Below are positions 23,334 through 33,916 of a stretch of DNA of 64,000 nt, piece by piece; within the stretch, counting starts at the first letter, position 1; every line of letters starts with the position of its first letter. Origin of the DNA: Blumeriella jaapii (taxonomy: Eukaryota; Ascomycota; Leotiomycetes; Helotiales; Drepanopezizaceae); contig VWND01000073.1 of NCBI GenBank assembly GCA_009599575.1, forward strand, positions 868,001 through 932,000, read 5' to 3'. A program made the position numbers and the translations under genes. The notes beneath the pieces are model-generated. The model had not been told where the DNA came from, searched no databases, and saw nothing but the letters and a program-made list of their open reading frames with translations.

Positions 23334-24454
23334 CTAGTATCGACCCTGATCCATTGCATTAACGGCCTCATGGTAGGTCTGCATCTTGACACTGAGCTCG
23401 CTGGCAAAGTTCTTGACCAATACCTCCTGCATATCCTTCACGTCGATCGTGCTTATGCTTCGCGAACCCATGTGGCGTTTGATAAGCTCCTGCATGTCTC
23501 TGATCTCCTGGATCTCCTTTTCCTCAGCCGCTGATGCCGGGCGCGGAGTCCATTCCGGGCAGTTCTCATCGAGTTGGAGACCCTGGGCAAGTTTCCAGCT
23601 CGGTGAGCCTCGTGGAGGTCTAAGAAGGACTTCTCTCCGCACCCTCTGATGTGTTGCCTTGATCTCGTCCTTTCCATTCCATCCAAGCAGCTTCCTAAAG
23701 TTCTCGGGAGAGTCCTTGCCAGTGGCCACTAGTCGCCGTATTGGGTAAACGAGGCCGCCAGATCCAAGCTTGAGACCAACATCAGCGGCGAGAGCCTTTG
23801 CATCGAATGATCTGGGTGTAATGACAGTCCAGTAGTTAATGGGGTCAATCTTGCAAAGGGCCTTGTGAACCTTCCAGTCTGATTTTTGGCAAGCTTTGGA
23901 GCAGTACTCAATCTCGTGCAGCCGCTGCATCGCAACAGCTTAACGTCGTCAGCAGCGGCGCTTTTGCAATTACCACATTGTGATCCCGAACTCTCCACAA
24001 GCTTCTCCAAAACTGAGTCCCAGACTTCCTGCGCAATTTTGCTGCTTGCTTCGTCTCCAACGCGGATAACTCGGAGCTCCTTACGAACGCCGGCAGACTT
24101 GAGGCGTTTCTCTAAAGCCTTTGCCAGCTCGACATCGTCTGTTCCCCAACTCCATGGCCCGAAAACCGGGGTTCCCTGTTCCAGGGTGGATTTCTGCGGC
24201 TCCGTGAACGACTTCAGCAGCATGGGAAGCACTATCTCAGCGCGCTCTGCGGTGGTTTCGCGTGACAGGATGTGAGAAGGGCCCTCGCAGACGATGAAGC
24301 GACTCGCCGGATTGACGACCTGGAGGATATCTCCGGATGGAGTCCACGGAATATGGCGGATGGAAAAGTGCCAGTGATTGTCTACGAGTCCAGATGGGGT
24401 TTTTGCTGATCGGGACAAAGCGTTGAACGCATGGACGAGATCTTGGAGTGTCAT
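23334..24454 (-). CDS. MYND-type zinc-finger protein, with apparent one-base frameshift
   Basis: The ATG is at 24454 (MTLQDLVHAF). The first frame runs about 185 residues through an N-terminal domain (HIPWTPSGDIL, FIVCEGPSH, PVFGPWSWGTDD) into the first half of a MYND finger: CGNCKSAAADDVKLLRCSGC. The second half (EYCSKACQKSDWKVHKALC) lies in another frame that continues about 175 residues to the stop at 23334. Between CSGC and YCSK there are 11 bases where the family spacing needs 12. A one-base deletion near 23900-23910 explains this; no intron fits. MYND fingers bind two zincs and mediate protein contacts, often in regulators. The N-terminal domain is common in fungal MYND proteins but I cannot name it. 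The gene is either a recent pseudogene or affected by a sequence error, since both halves are otherwise open and well conserved. Confidence 0.8.
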
Positions 24455-24937
24455 TTTCTGCGTCGACTATCGTCTTAACGAGGAGATGGCGCTAATGACC
24501 GAGTTGCTGTCCTGGAAGAGCTGCTTTGGCTCCTGTAAGGTTGAAGAAGAAATGATTATTTGGAAAGAAAGCAAACGGCCGACCCGGAGGATATGTCGGT
24601 GACGGAAAAAAAAAAGAGTAGCTGGTTCCCTGCGAAGGGCCTAGCGAGCCTCGGCTAATTAAGGCAAACGGATCGCCTTCTAGGTGCTACATAAATATTC
24701 TTTTCTTTCTTACAAGTTCTAGACAATACGAGCACCCTTTTACGAGCTTCTGGTTACTCTCTTTCTCTCCCCTAAATGTTTAAGTCTGCTTTGGTAGTAG
24801 CGTGGAACAGCTACCTTCATAGTATGCCGTCCTCCGGGGTGCGAGGCCGTCGACGACGACCTCGCGGGCTAGACTCAATACCTGTACGCGGTGCCTGGTA
24901 CGAACCTTCAGCTTTTTCAAGTGCCGTGATTTCATTT

Positions 24938-25138
24938 TCCCGAGGCAGAAAAAAGCGGATGTATTAAAAAGATTTTTAAGAAAAAAAGCCAAAATTAAAC
25001 AATTGACACGTAGCGACTTCGAAAATATTTTCTTTACCGGCGATCCGGACTAATCTTACGACTACGCGTATAACTACGATCTATTTGACGAAAGCATACC
25101 TACTGAGAATTTCGAAAGAGTTGTATTAAAAAGAAAAG
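24938..25138 (+). pseudogene. possible remnant of an unknown coding sequence
   Basis: A frame reads ADVLKRFLRKKAKIKQLTRS, then DFENIFFTGDPD, a TAA, and continues SYDYAYNYDLFDESIPTENF and ERVVLKRKG. The acidic/aromatic composition, and its continuation after one TAA that could come from CAA by RIP, suggest a decayed gene piece. The local AT content is higher than in the rest of the island. I do not recognise the family. It ends where the dispersed repeat begins. Confidence 0.25.
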
Positions 25139-25142
25139 GCGG

Positions 25143-25240
25143 AGCACGCCTCCAATGCCCTACAGAGTGCTTGAGATGGTTGTTTGCCCCTCCTAGACGT
25201 TTAAAAGTGTCATTATCATTATCATCATCATCACCTTGAC
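25143..25240 (+). repeat. dispersed short repeat, copy 2
   Basis: This is the partner of 19290-19380, in the same orientation, with about 5.8 kb between copies. It ends in an (ATC)n run. Divergence includes both transitions and small gaps, so it is an old copy. Confidence 0.5.
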
Positions 25241-25627
25241 AGTATATAACTTCTGAGCTTGTCCACTACCCAGCGCGTATCGCAATCGCCTTTTCATTAG
25301 GTGTAAAAACTGTTAGTAAACCAGAATGAATTATTTGCAAGTTCAAGAGCAGCTAATTTGGGTTGGGAGGCACGTTCTTTTCGTAGTGACCAGATCTACA
25401 GCAGCCAGACCTATAATCATGATTGTGCAGGAACTTAGAGGCTCGACTGTACAGTACTATCTGTTGTAGAATAGCTCACGTGACGTACACGTGATACTTT
25501 ATAGTGCGCGCCAAGGCTCCCTTTGCATACAACCTGCGTTTGCAGCCTAGAATAGCTTGCTACCTAGACCAGATTACAACCAAATACGACTGCATCTCAA
25601 TACAGTTATTTGGCTTGTCTCACCCCA

Positions 25628-25648
25628 CCCCCCCCCCCCCCCCCCCCC
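25628..25648 (+). repeat. poly(C) tract, 21 bases
   Basis: This is an uninterrupted C run in intergenic DNA, preceded by CACCCCAC. Confidence 0.93.
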
Positions 25649-26918
25649 TGTGATACCGACACTATCAAAGGGAGCATGGAAACAGCGAAAACGTCACAGT
25701 ACCGAGGGGGGGGCACGTGATAGTCATTTGATTACTACGTCAGATACGGACATGTACCAAGGTCCCTCCAGGATTTACCCTCAATACTACATAAGAAGAT
25801 ACCTACACCCTTCTATCTTAACAGTCTTTTCTCTGTGACGCAAACTCAATTCTAAGTTACATTCATTCCCAGTCCCAAACCATCTCGAAAGATAAAATGA
25901 AAAGATAAAATGTTTATTCTACGTTTGATTTTCCGTTTTTCTTTTTTTTTTTTCTTTGGAGTTGTGAATGCAGTGTAGTTCTACAGTACCTGGCCTAAAC
26001 CTGATAAGTGCATTACACCTATTTCTGTCCAGCTTCAGTTCCAGGAATACCAGTTTCAGAAACCGGTGACAATCTGTGTGTGACTTAAACCACAGTAATC
26101 GATCGTTTAAAAGACATGCCCCCGCCCCCGGTAAGACGCGCATCTATTATCCCGTGCTAACAATTAGGTTACAGGTGAACATGTAAAGTTGAGAATAACC
26201 ACGTGGCCGTAATACATCTTGCTCTTTCTCTTCAGTCCATCTATGTTTGCATCAAGAGAAAACGGAAGGCGCTGTCATAGCCGAATATTGAAGATGTACT
26301 GTAATTAACAGCATGTCCAAAAGCTGGTATCGCAGCGCTAGATCTCCAGACCTCTGATACTCGGATCTTGTCAGAGGTGCGAATCCCTGGCTGTGTGAGA
26401 ATCAACAAACCTCAAAACAATGAATCGCTTCTGAGGAATTTGCTTGACGGTAGTGAGATTTTAAGAAGGGTAAAGCAGAGACTTGTCGAGTATTTGATAC
26501 ACCCTGTCTCACTCACTCGCTCGTTGTTCCTATCTTCTTCCTTTATAGAGTAAGTCACTCTGATGTACCAACAGCGACTCAGCACCACTGTGACGAGATA
26601 TCTGTTGGCGTCGAAGCCAACCCGCAAGCAAAAGCATTACATTCATCTACGATATCATTCCAAAGCAAACGTTTCAATTTCTCACAGAACCCATGCTAAG
26701 AACCAACGCGTTTTCTTATCTATCCATGCTACCAAAACAATTCACTCCTTTTTCCCTACTCCCACAGAAATCCTGAAAAGCACACACACACACCCAGCTC
26801 AAAACGCCTCCAAGCCGACACATTACAAAGCTCTTCCTGCCCTCCATATCCTTACCCCAAGTCTCCAGGTCATCCAACGCCCATATCCACTTCCATTATC
26901 CCAGCACGTACCACTCTT

Positions 26919-27650
26919 TCAAGCCCTAGGCACTCTGCTAGACGTCTCCCAGACCCACCTCTCAATCTGCGCCTTCGGATCAACGCCCTCTCTGGGCCTC
27001 TCAACCAGCCGCTCAAACAACTCCCGATCCTCCCCCTTCAACTCTGCCCTCGCTGCCGCCAGAGCGCGAGCAAGCTTGATCCACACCCAGCGCTGGCCCT
27101 CTCTCGCCCCCGCCGCCTCGCCATCGTCAGCCGGCACGAACCTCTCTAGCCTCGTCGTCGCGCCCCTCTTGCGCCGCTTGGTCGGTCCCGCGTCGCGGTC
27201 AAGATCAAGGTCCCAACCAAGGTCCGGGTCCGGGTGGGAAGCAAGCCCTCGCTTGCGCCCTCGCTGGAGCTCGCCGCTGCCCTTGTCTTGCTCGTCTGCC
27301 AGCATCCTCAAAAATCGGTCGGCGTACCTATCGACTGGCATCGCATCGCTGGTTTCGCACCCGTACTCCATGTTCGGCTCCCAGTCGCCGGCGCGCGAGT
27401 CGTTGCCATCGCTGTGGGTCTTGTCGGTCATTGGCGCATCCTCGACCTCGCCCTGAGCTGCTGGCGCATTGACACGGTGGGATCTCCCGTTAGGGCGGTG
27501 GGTAGAGTCGCGTTCGACGGCTCTTCTATGATGGAGGTTGCGACTGGCGGGCTGCGGATGCAGCTGTTGCCCTGAGGCTGTGGGTGTGGGTGTGTATTTG
27601 ACGTGCATGAGGTTCGGGAGGGGCCCGGTGGACCATGGAACGGTGTTCAT
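26919..27650 (-). CDS. hypothetical basic protein, probably nuclear
   Basis: This is a single open frame of 243 residues from ATG at 27650 (MNTVPWSTGPLPNL) to a stop at 26919. The frame stays open upstream but only from a non-ATG codon, so this ATG, with A at -3, is preferred. The N-terminal third is low complexity. The middle has acidic stretches and DRYADRFLRMLADEQD. A cluster TKRRKRGATTR near residue 175 could be a nuclear localisation signal. The C-terminal part, RWVWIKLARALAAARAELKG then RELFERLVERPREG and ERWVWETSSR, looks like amphipathic helices. I do not recognise a family. The opposite strand also has a long frame (26563-27456), but it is Ser/Pro/Arg-rich and looks like a shadow of this GC-rich gene. 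The leader upstream is rich in CAAC. Confidence 0.6.
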   Translation of the reverse strand: MNTVPWSTGPLPNLMHVKYTPTPTASGQQLHPQPASRNLHHRRAVERDSTHRPNGRSHRVNAPAAQGEVEDAPMTDKTHSDGNDSRAGDWEPNMEYGCETSDAMPVDRYADRFLRMLADEQDKGSGELQRGRKRGLASHPDPDLGWDLDLDRDAGPTKRRKRGATTRLERFVPADDGEAAGAREGQRWVWIKLARALAAARAELKGEDRELFERLVERPREGVDPKAQIERWVWETSSRVPRA

Positions 27651-28953
27651 GATGCGTGTTGTTGAAAAGGTGCGATGTCGAAATGATGCTGGAATGATGT
27701 TGCTGTTTGGTAGTGTTGAGGATGGAATGTGGTGGGATGGGGTGGAGTGGCACAACGAGATCTTGGGTCAGGTGCGTTATCGGCTGCCGATGAGGAAAGA
27801 GCGAAAAGGGGGCTCGTTTGTGAGGGAAGGGGAAGTCACGGGAGCAGAGCATCGTCGGGGGAGTGCGGTTGATCTATCTAGCTACCTGGATATCGAAGAA
27901 ACATTATCGCCAGTAATAGGTCCGAGCATCTGGGGGGATTTTCTTGGTTGACTGCGAATTTTGATTGCTGTTTTCTTCTTGAAAGTGCATGGAGAAAGAT
28001 GTTGGGGATCATTGTGTATGTGTCTCTTCGTGGAGGACTGCACCTCCTTCATCTACCGTGCTCATCATCCAGTCTATTTGGAACTTGGGGTGCGATGTAT
28101 GAGATAGAAGCACAGAAGAAGAGATGTCGAAGAGAAGGAAGGTTGGTGTGCAAATCCAGTTCATTGATCAGCAGAAAGGCCCCGAAAACAATGCTACCAA
28201 CGCTGGCCACGATCAGTATCGTCGACGATCTGCTGTACCATGAAATCCTACTAGGGCAATTTGGCAATTGTACCGAGGTTGACAGTGTAATCGAAGCAAT
28301 GAACACAAAGTCCAATATTAGGTTACGTCTAATGAGTTGATTTCTACTGAGGAGCACGTCTAAAGTTTGGGTATCTTATACTTGAAAGATCCGCGAGTAC
28401 TTTCAAACCTTGCAAAAAGAAGCTGTTTGCTGCACTTTAGGTTTGGTAAACCCGAGACTAGCTTGATTCTTGCCTATCGTAGCAAAAGGCAATTTGATAG
28501 CAGTGCAGTATGACTTACAATACGGGCTTAAGTTTCCCAACCAATAGGTTTACATGGAAAAGAATCGCAAGCAGAATCAGTCTAGCCATCTTGTCAAATC
28601 AGACAGACATTCTCCTAGGTAAAAAGTCTCTTTACGGCAGGCTTTCAAATCACGGGTTATCTAGCAACCCCAAGGCCATCCTGGGGTCATGGCAACACAG
28701 CTCAACAACTTGTCGTAGCCTCACAGATACCCAGGTTGCTTGCCTGCTTTACAATACCGCGTCCGTGTAAGCGCGCGACGAAATTCCGGATTTGAAATGT
28801 TTCATTTTTGGCCAAAGACAGCTTGGCCACTGGTGCCATGCCCAGCGCTGTTACGGCGCTGGCTGGCGTTCCCCGGTGTTGTGCGGCCTTTAGGCACGGG
28901 AGCTTGGCAATCCCAAGTTCGGCTACAGTGGGTGGACACATGAATGTGCGCGT
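27651..28953. other. gene-free right edge of the island
   Basis: This would hold the promoter of the basic-protein gene. I see no further gene. 28049-28357 (minus) has a hydrophobic frame but no supporting features. The balanced composition ends sharply at about 28950, where the Tc1-like element starts. Confidence 0.45.
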
Positions 28954-30070
28954 CAGTAAATAATCGTTACCCCAACAAAATTCTTTTACCTTTACAATTT
29001 CATAACTCTACCATTAATTAATCGATTTTAAATACAAATAGCTTAAATGAAAGCTGAAAATCGAAAGAATATTCGATTTCAATTAGTATTTAGTATATCA
29101 TCCATTTGCAGCTTTAACAGCGTTTACTCTTTTTTGCATCCCCTCCGCCAGTTTATTTAATAACTGATCTTCCAAAAGCTCTTACGCCTTTTGTGCAGTA
29201 CTAATTAATAAACGCTGAGTTATATCGTTATCTTTTATAACGATTAATTTAGGTTTTAATTTAATAATCTTAGCTTTTAACATTTTCCATAAATTTTCAA
29301 TCGGATTAAAATCCGGCGAATAAAAAGGCTAATTTATTAATTCGATATTTATATTACGAAATTATTCCTAAATAAAACGCGCTTTATAAATCGGAGCGTT
29401 ATTTTGCATAAAAATACTGTCGTCGTAAAAAATCGTAAAAAAGTGTTTTTCGAAAACTTCGAGATATTTGGCGGCTGTAACGCTTTTACGAGTCGCATTT
29501 GGATTTCCGCGTATTACGATTAAATCTGTTCGAATTTCCTAGCCGAATGCAGCTCAAAATATAATCGTTCGATCTTTAGTAGGCTTTTTTTAAACTGCCC
29601 AAGGTTGTAAGCTTTTATTTATTAAATTGCGTTAATAATAAAAAATATAAATCGATAGAAATATTAACTTTTCGCTCGATAAACAAATTTTCAACGACTT
29701 TTTTTTTCACGTTTAATTAAATATTCGTAAACCAGCGTTAGCAACGCTAATAAAAAAAAGGTTTATTATCGTAAAGAAATGCTTATTGTAATCGCGCGGC
29801 AGCGCGTTCGTCGGTCAAAACAAATCGTTTTCGACAGCGCTATTTTTGTATACCGGATTTTTTTAAAAATCGATATATCGTTTTTTTCGAAACGTACGGA
29901 ACGGTAAAAAAGCGTAATTAGGCCGCTGTAATCTTTGGCGTACGAGCAATTGCTCTGAAAATAGCCTTTTTATCGCGTTCCGTAATAAAAGAAGGCGGGC
30001 GTCCTCGAGGTTATGATTTACCGTCGGGTTGTAAAAACGCGTTTTTGATCGTGTAACGCGCGGCGGATAA
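28954..30070 (-). mobile_element. Tc1/mariner-like element, RIP-degraded and truncated
   Basis: The minus strand carries a decayed Tc1-type transposase. The N-terminal part includes GRPPSFITERDKKAI. The middle has YLEVFEKHF, FMQNNAPIYKA (families QDNAP; Asp now Asn) and the fixed block YSPDFNPIENLW with the last catalytic Glu. The C terminus includes NKLAEGMQKRVNAVKAANG. The left end CAGTAAATAATCGTTACCCC (28954) resembles Tc1-type inverted-repeat ends; the matching right end is missing, because LTR E starts at 30071. Such elements encode only the transposase. Stops and lost catalytic residues make it inactive. It marks the exact right border of the island. Confidence 0.83.
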
Positions 30071-30940
30071 TGTCAGGAACCAACATCACGTGTATAAGTC
30101 AGATGATCCGCCAAGACCCTCTGCCTCCTACCGACCCTCGAATAATACTTTCTGCGGATAGGCCGTAGGGGCCGGATAATATTATAAAGGCTAAAAATGA
30201 CATTTAAATAAAACATTTTATAAAAGTAATTGCTAAGAAACCAGTTATTAGGGTTATATTAAAAAGAATTGAAAAAAGGTCGGGATAGAAGCTGGAAAAG
30301 CATATTAAATAAGATTCGCTTGGTTTCCTGGAAAATACTTTTTTCGAGGGCTCTATCTTTTTTTTTTGTATTTATACACGCTTTTTATTAAAAATATAAA
30401 AAGTAGAAATTAATCTGACTATCAATTTAATTTTATTTAAGCTTTATTATTTAAATTAATGTTTTTTTGCTTTTTAATTTTTATATTTTAATTTTTTTAT
30501 TTACCGAAACGGCAGTTCGATATTATTAAAACAATCTTTTATTATATTATTATATTTATATCGTTATTATCGATATTATAGCTTTTCGCATTCGCAGCGA
30601 ATAAGCACTTCCAGCTATTTAAAAAAACCCAGCGCTTTCGGCTGCTTAAAAAAACTTCGTACTATCGTTTTCCCTGACGTTATCAGCCTTATTAAAAGTC
30701 GAAAATATTTCACTATTAGAGCGCGACGATTTTCCAACTTTTTCTATTTAAGAAATCACTAAAAAAAGCCATATTCAAAGCGATTCGAAAGGATTTTTCA
30801 CCGAAATTCTGATTTATTTGGCTAATAAACGAACCCGCGCCGAATAAAAAAAAAACGATAAACGTAGAAAAATAAAAAAAATACGAGCTAAAATAAAACA
30901 AAAAAAAATTAAAAAAAAGATTTACGAAATAATTAATGTA
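30071..30940 (+). mobile_element. LTR E and adjoining internal sequence
   Basis: 30071-30161 (TGTCAGGAACC to TTTCTGCGGAT) matches 3716-3804 in reverse. The LTR end could not be placed. Downstream, 30610-30940 (+) holds a decayed frame with LSLTLSALLKVENISLLERD, then HIQSDSKGFFTEI and YLANKRTRAE, followed by a Lys/Glu-rich coil. This could be a gag, but I cannot assign it. Repeat B interrupts it at 30941. Confidence 0.55.
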
Positions 30941-31274
30941 AAAGTAGGTAGGAAAACCAGACTGATACGGCCATATGTCGGTGGGTAAGATAGTCTAGGA
31001 AATCCCTAGAAAAAATTAAAAAAAGAAAAAGAAAAATAAATAAAGGTATAAATTGGACTGCGTGCTTATAGTATTATTTAAAAGAATGCTTTGCTTTTAT
31101 ATCTGTTGAAAATAATCAATGGCAAAGGGTTTCGAAGGGGTTTATGCTTTAATTATAGCTAAAACTATTAGCTTTTATTAATACAAAATATTACCGTTTT
31201 ATATTCTGTTTCAAATAATATACGTAGTCGTTTTTGACTACGATTAAAAAAATATAATTTTAATAAATGCAATC
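30941..31274 (-). mobile_element. repeat B, copy 1, left part
   Basis: This begins AAAGTAGGTAGGAAAACC and matches 50538-50872 closely. It is non-coding here. It is split by the outer family A element: CAATC at 31270-31274 is repeated at 44126-44130, where B continues. Confidence 0.8.
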
Positions 31275-31541
31275 TGTGACGATTCACTCTGTTGCCACCT
31301 CTCGTGTCACCCCAGCAACTACGTATAGCTGCAAGCTTCCTGGTCTCCTGGTGGGTCTTCTTATCAACTGTGGAAACTATTATATATATAAGGCTTTCTC
31401 TCCTTAGCAACCTCTGCCTTCTGCAGTTGTTGATTTTAAATAAATATTTTGTTATAAAACCAAAAGCTCGTTTTTTATACCATATAAACACGGCGATTAA
31501 TTAATTGATTTCCCAGCCCTTCGATTAATTAAATCGTTATA
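31275..31541 (+). repeat. LTR 1, 5' LTR of the outer family A element
   Basis: The outer end TGTGACGATTCACTCTGTTG is unmutated; the inner end is changed to AATCGTTATA. It carries the outer-element variant CACTCTGTTGCCACC. Confidence 0.95.
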
Positions 31542-33652
31542 TTATTAACAATTTTTTTTTTACGCTGGCGACGGCGTAAACTATTTCTTTTTTCGAATTT
31601 CTTACGGATTATACTAAAATAATCGACCGGTCGTAAAAAGGTTTATTTCCGCATTTCGCGAAAAATGGCTTTTGTTTAACGATCTCCTTTTCAGCAGAGC
31701 TTTTCAGCTTCTGCTACTACACCTTAATTTTCCTTTTTTTAATCAGCGAAAAAGCAGCCTCTTTCAAAAGCTTTTTCTTCTGAAAAACAGTTTTCCCTCC
31801 GAGAAAAAAAAAACAAAAGAAAAGGCAGAGCGCCAATTATTTCGCTTGCCACCTTTTCTTTACAGCTTAGCGCTGAAAGCATTCAATTAAAACTTTTGCA
31901 AAATCAACTGAAAAAAGCGCAAAAGCGTAAACGACAATTTTTGAAAATTATACGACTGCGACAGACTTCTTAATTAAAACGTTTAATAAAATCTATCGAA
32001 CGTACTTTTGCTAATCGCGAATCTGCTGCTTTTTCCCCTTTTCGCAACGTTTTATTTTAACCAACAAACGCTGCAAATCGATTTCCACGCTTTTCGCGAA
32101 TTTTTTTTAAATTTTTTTATAACGGCCAAAACCTTAGCGTGCTTTTTAAACGCTATAGTTTCTATTTATTTGCTAATTTTCGATTAGCTCGTATAAAACG
32201 CGTTTCGAACTTTAAGTTTAAATTAAATAATAATAAAAATTACAAAGCACGCTATTAAAAAACTAAAGTTTTCGACAATTTCGAATTTTACTACGATTAT
32301 TTCGCTAGCGATCGATTCCGCAAGAATTATATATTCGATCAGACCGAAAGCGTAGCAAAAAAGTTTCTGACCCTACGTATTTTAAACCGTTCCGATTTTA
32401 CATTTTCCGAAAAATTAATAAAAAAAATCGCCGATTTCCTGGCCGACTTTTTAAACGTTTAAAAAGCCGAAAACGAATTTAAAATATTTGCAATAAATAC
32501 GCACGACGATTTTTAGCGATTTTATTTGCGATTTTCCATTTTCGCAGCGAACGCTTAAATACGAACCGACAAATAGCTTCGAAACGTTTTTCGCGATAAA
32601 ATACTAAAGCGTTTACGAAAAAAGCTGCATTTAAAATAAGCGCGTACAACGATTTTTAAAAATTAGCTTACCGCCGTTCGACAAAAAAAATAAAATCAAT
32701 TGGCTAAACGAATTTTATACGCGAATCGCTTTTCTATTAAATCTACTATTTATTAAAATGATAGGTTTTTAATCAAAGCGTACTACGAGTCAAATCGTAC
32801 GTACGAAAATCGTTTAAATGCTTCACAGGCTTTTTTTCAGCCCTCTGCTGCTTTTCCTTCTTTTCCACGCCAAAACGCCCCTTTTAGCGTTTTTTTTTTT
32901 CGATCGGACCAACGATAACGCTCGTTTTTTACTTCATATCAGAAAATTCAAAAAAGCTAATCTGCACGACCTTTTACGGGCCGATCCTCGGTTTTATTTA
33001 AAGGCCCTTTCAGACTAGTAAATATAAACGAAGTCGAACCGGCCGAAAATTCGCTTTTTAATAATAATAGTAAAAACGAAAACCTTTTTCCAAACGACTT
33101 TTAAAACGCATATAAAGAAATTAAAAGCTTTTCCGCCAATCGAAAAAACGCTCAGGCCTAAGTAAAGCCTTTTTCTTAGGCGTATTACGCGATATGCGTT
33201 ATTTTAACGTTCGAAAACTTTTTAATAACGATTTATTAACAATCCCCGTTATATTTATTAAAAATAGCTTTTCGTATAAAATAAAAGCGCTCGCCGACTT
33301 TAAAGCGAACGGTTATGCGTTAATCGATTCGGCGCTAATTAAATCTCTTTTTTTTTTTTAAAAACTTTTGATTTAACTTTTCCCGGCTTTTTTTTCTGTA
33401 AAAAAGTATAATAAAGCTCGTAGCCATTTAATTACACATTTTACGCTTTTTAATCTTATTATTAACAATCGAATACAATCGTTTATTTTTTTTTTAATTA
33501 TTAATCTCGGAAATTATAATATAATTCTAGAAAAAGCTTGGTTGGCCGAACACCAAGTTTTACTAAACTGTAATAAACGCAAGCTTTATTAGCCGAAATC
33601 TTATTCCCCTACAGCCTTTTACGCTCGTTGTATTAAAATCTTTTATTTGCAC

Positions 33653-33916
33653 TATAACGACTCACTCGTTTGCCCCTCGCGTCATCCCAGCAACTACGTA
33701 TAGTTGCAAGCTCCCTGGTCTCCTGGTGGGTCTCCTATCAACTGTGGAAACTATTATATATATAAGACTCTTTCTTCTTAGCAACCTTTGCCTTCTGCAA
33801 TTGTTGATTCTAAATAAATATTTTTGTTACAAAACCAAAGGCTCGTTTTTTATATTATATAAATACGACGATTAATTAACTGATTTCCCAGCTTTTCGAT
33901 TGATTAAATCGTTATA
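33653..33916 (+). repeat. LTR 2, 5' LTR of the inner family A element
   Basis: It carries the private variant CTCGTTTGCCCCTCGCGTC shared only with LTR 3. Both termini are RIP-changed (TATAACGACT ... CGTTATA), while the centre (CCAGCAACTACGTATAG) is intact. Confidence 0.95.

Larger units (their letters stand above)
24455..26918. other. intergenic stretch with repeat and gene remnants
   Basis: It holds a possible coding remnant (24938-25140), copy 2 of the dispersed repeat (25143-25240), CACGTG motifs at about 25478, 25493 and 25712, a 21-base poly(C) run, and an 8-bp perfect hairpin (ACCTCTGA with TCAGAGGT) near 26350-26378 followed by GGTGCGAATCC, which looks like a tRNA T-arm. A whole tRNA could not be folded. 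No complete gene was found. Confidence 0.45.

Noticed and set aside
26563..27456. 297-codon plus-strand frame
   Set aside because: It is Ser/Pro/Arg-rich, low complexity, and overlaps the minus-strand basic-protein gene in GC-rich DNA; it looks like a shadow frame.
28049..28357. Minus-strand frame with hydrophobic stretches
   Set aside because: It has two possible membrane segments but no recognised family, and an equally long frame on the other strand; not supportable.
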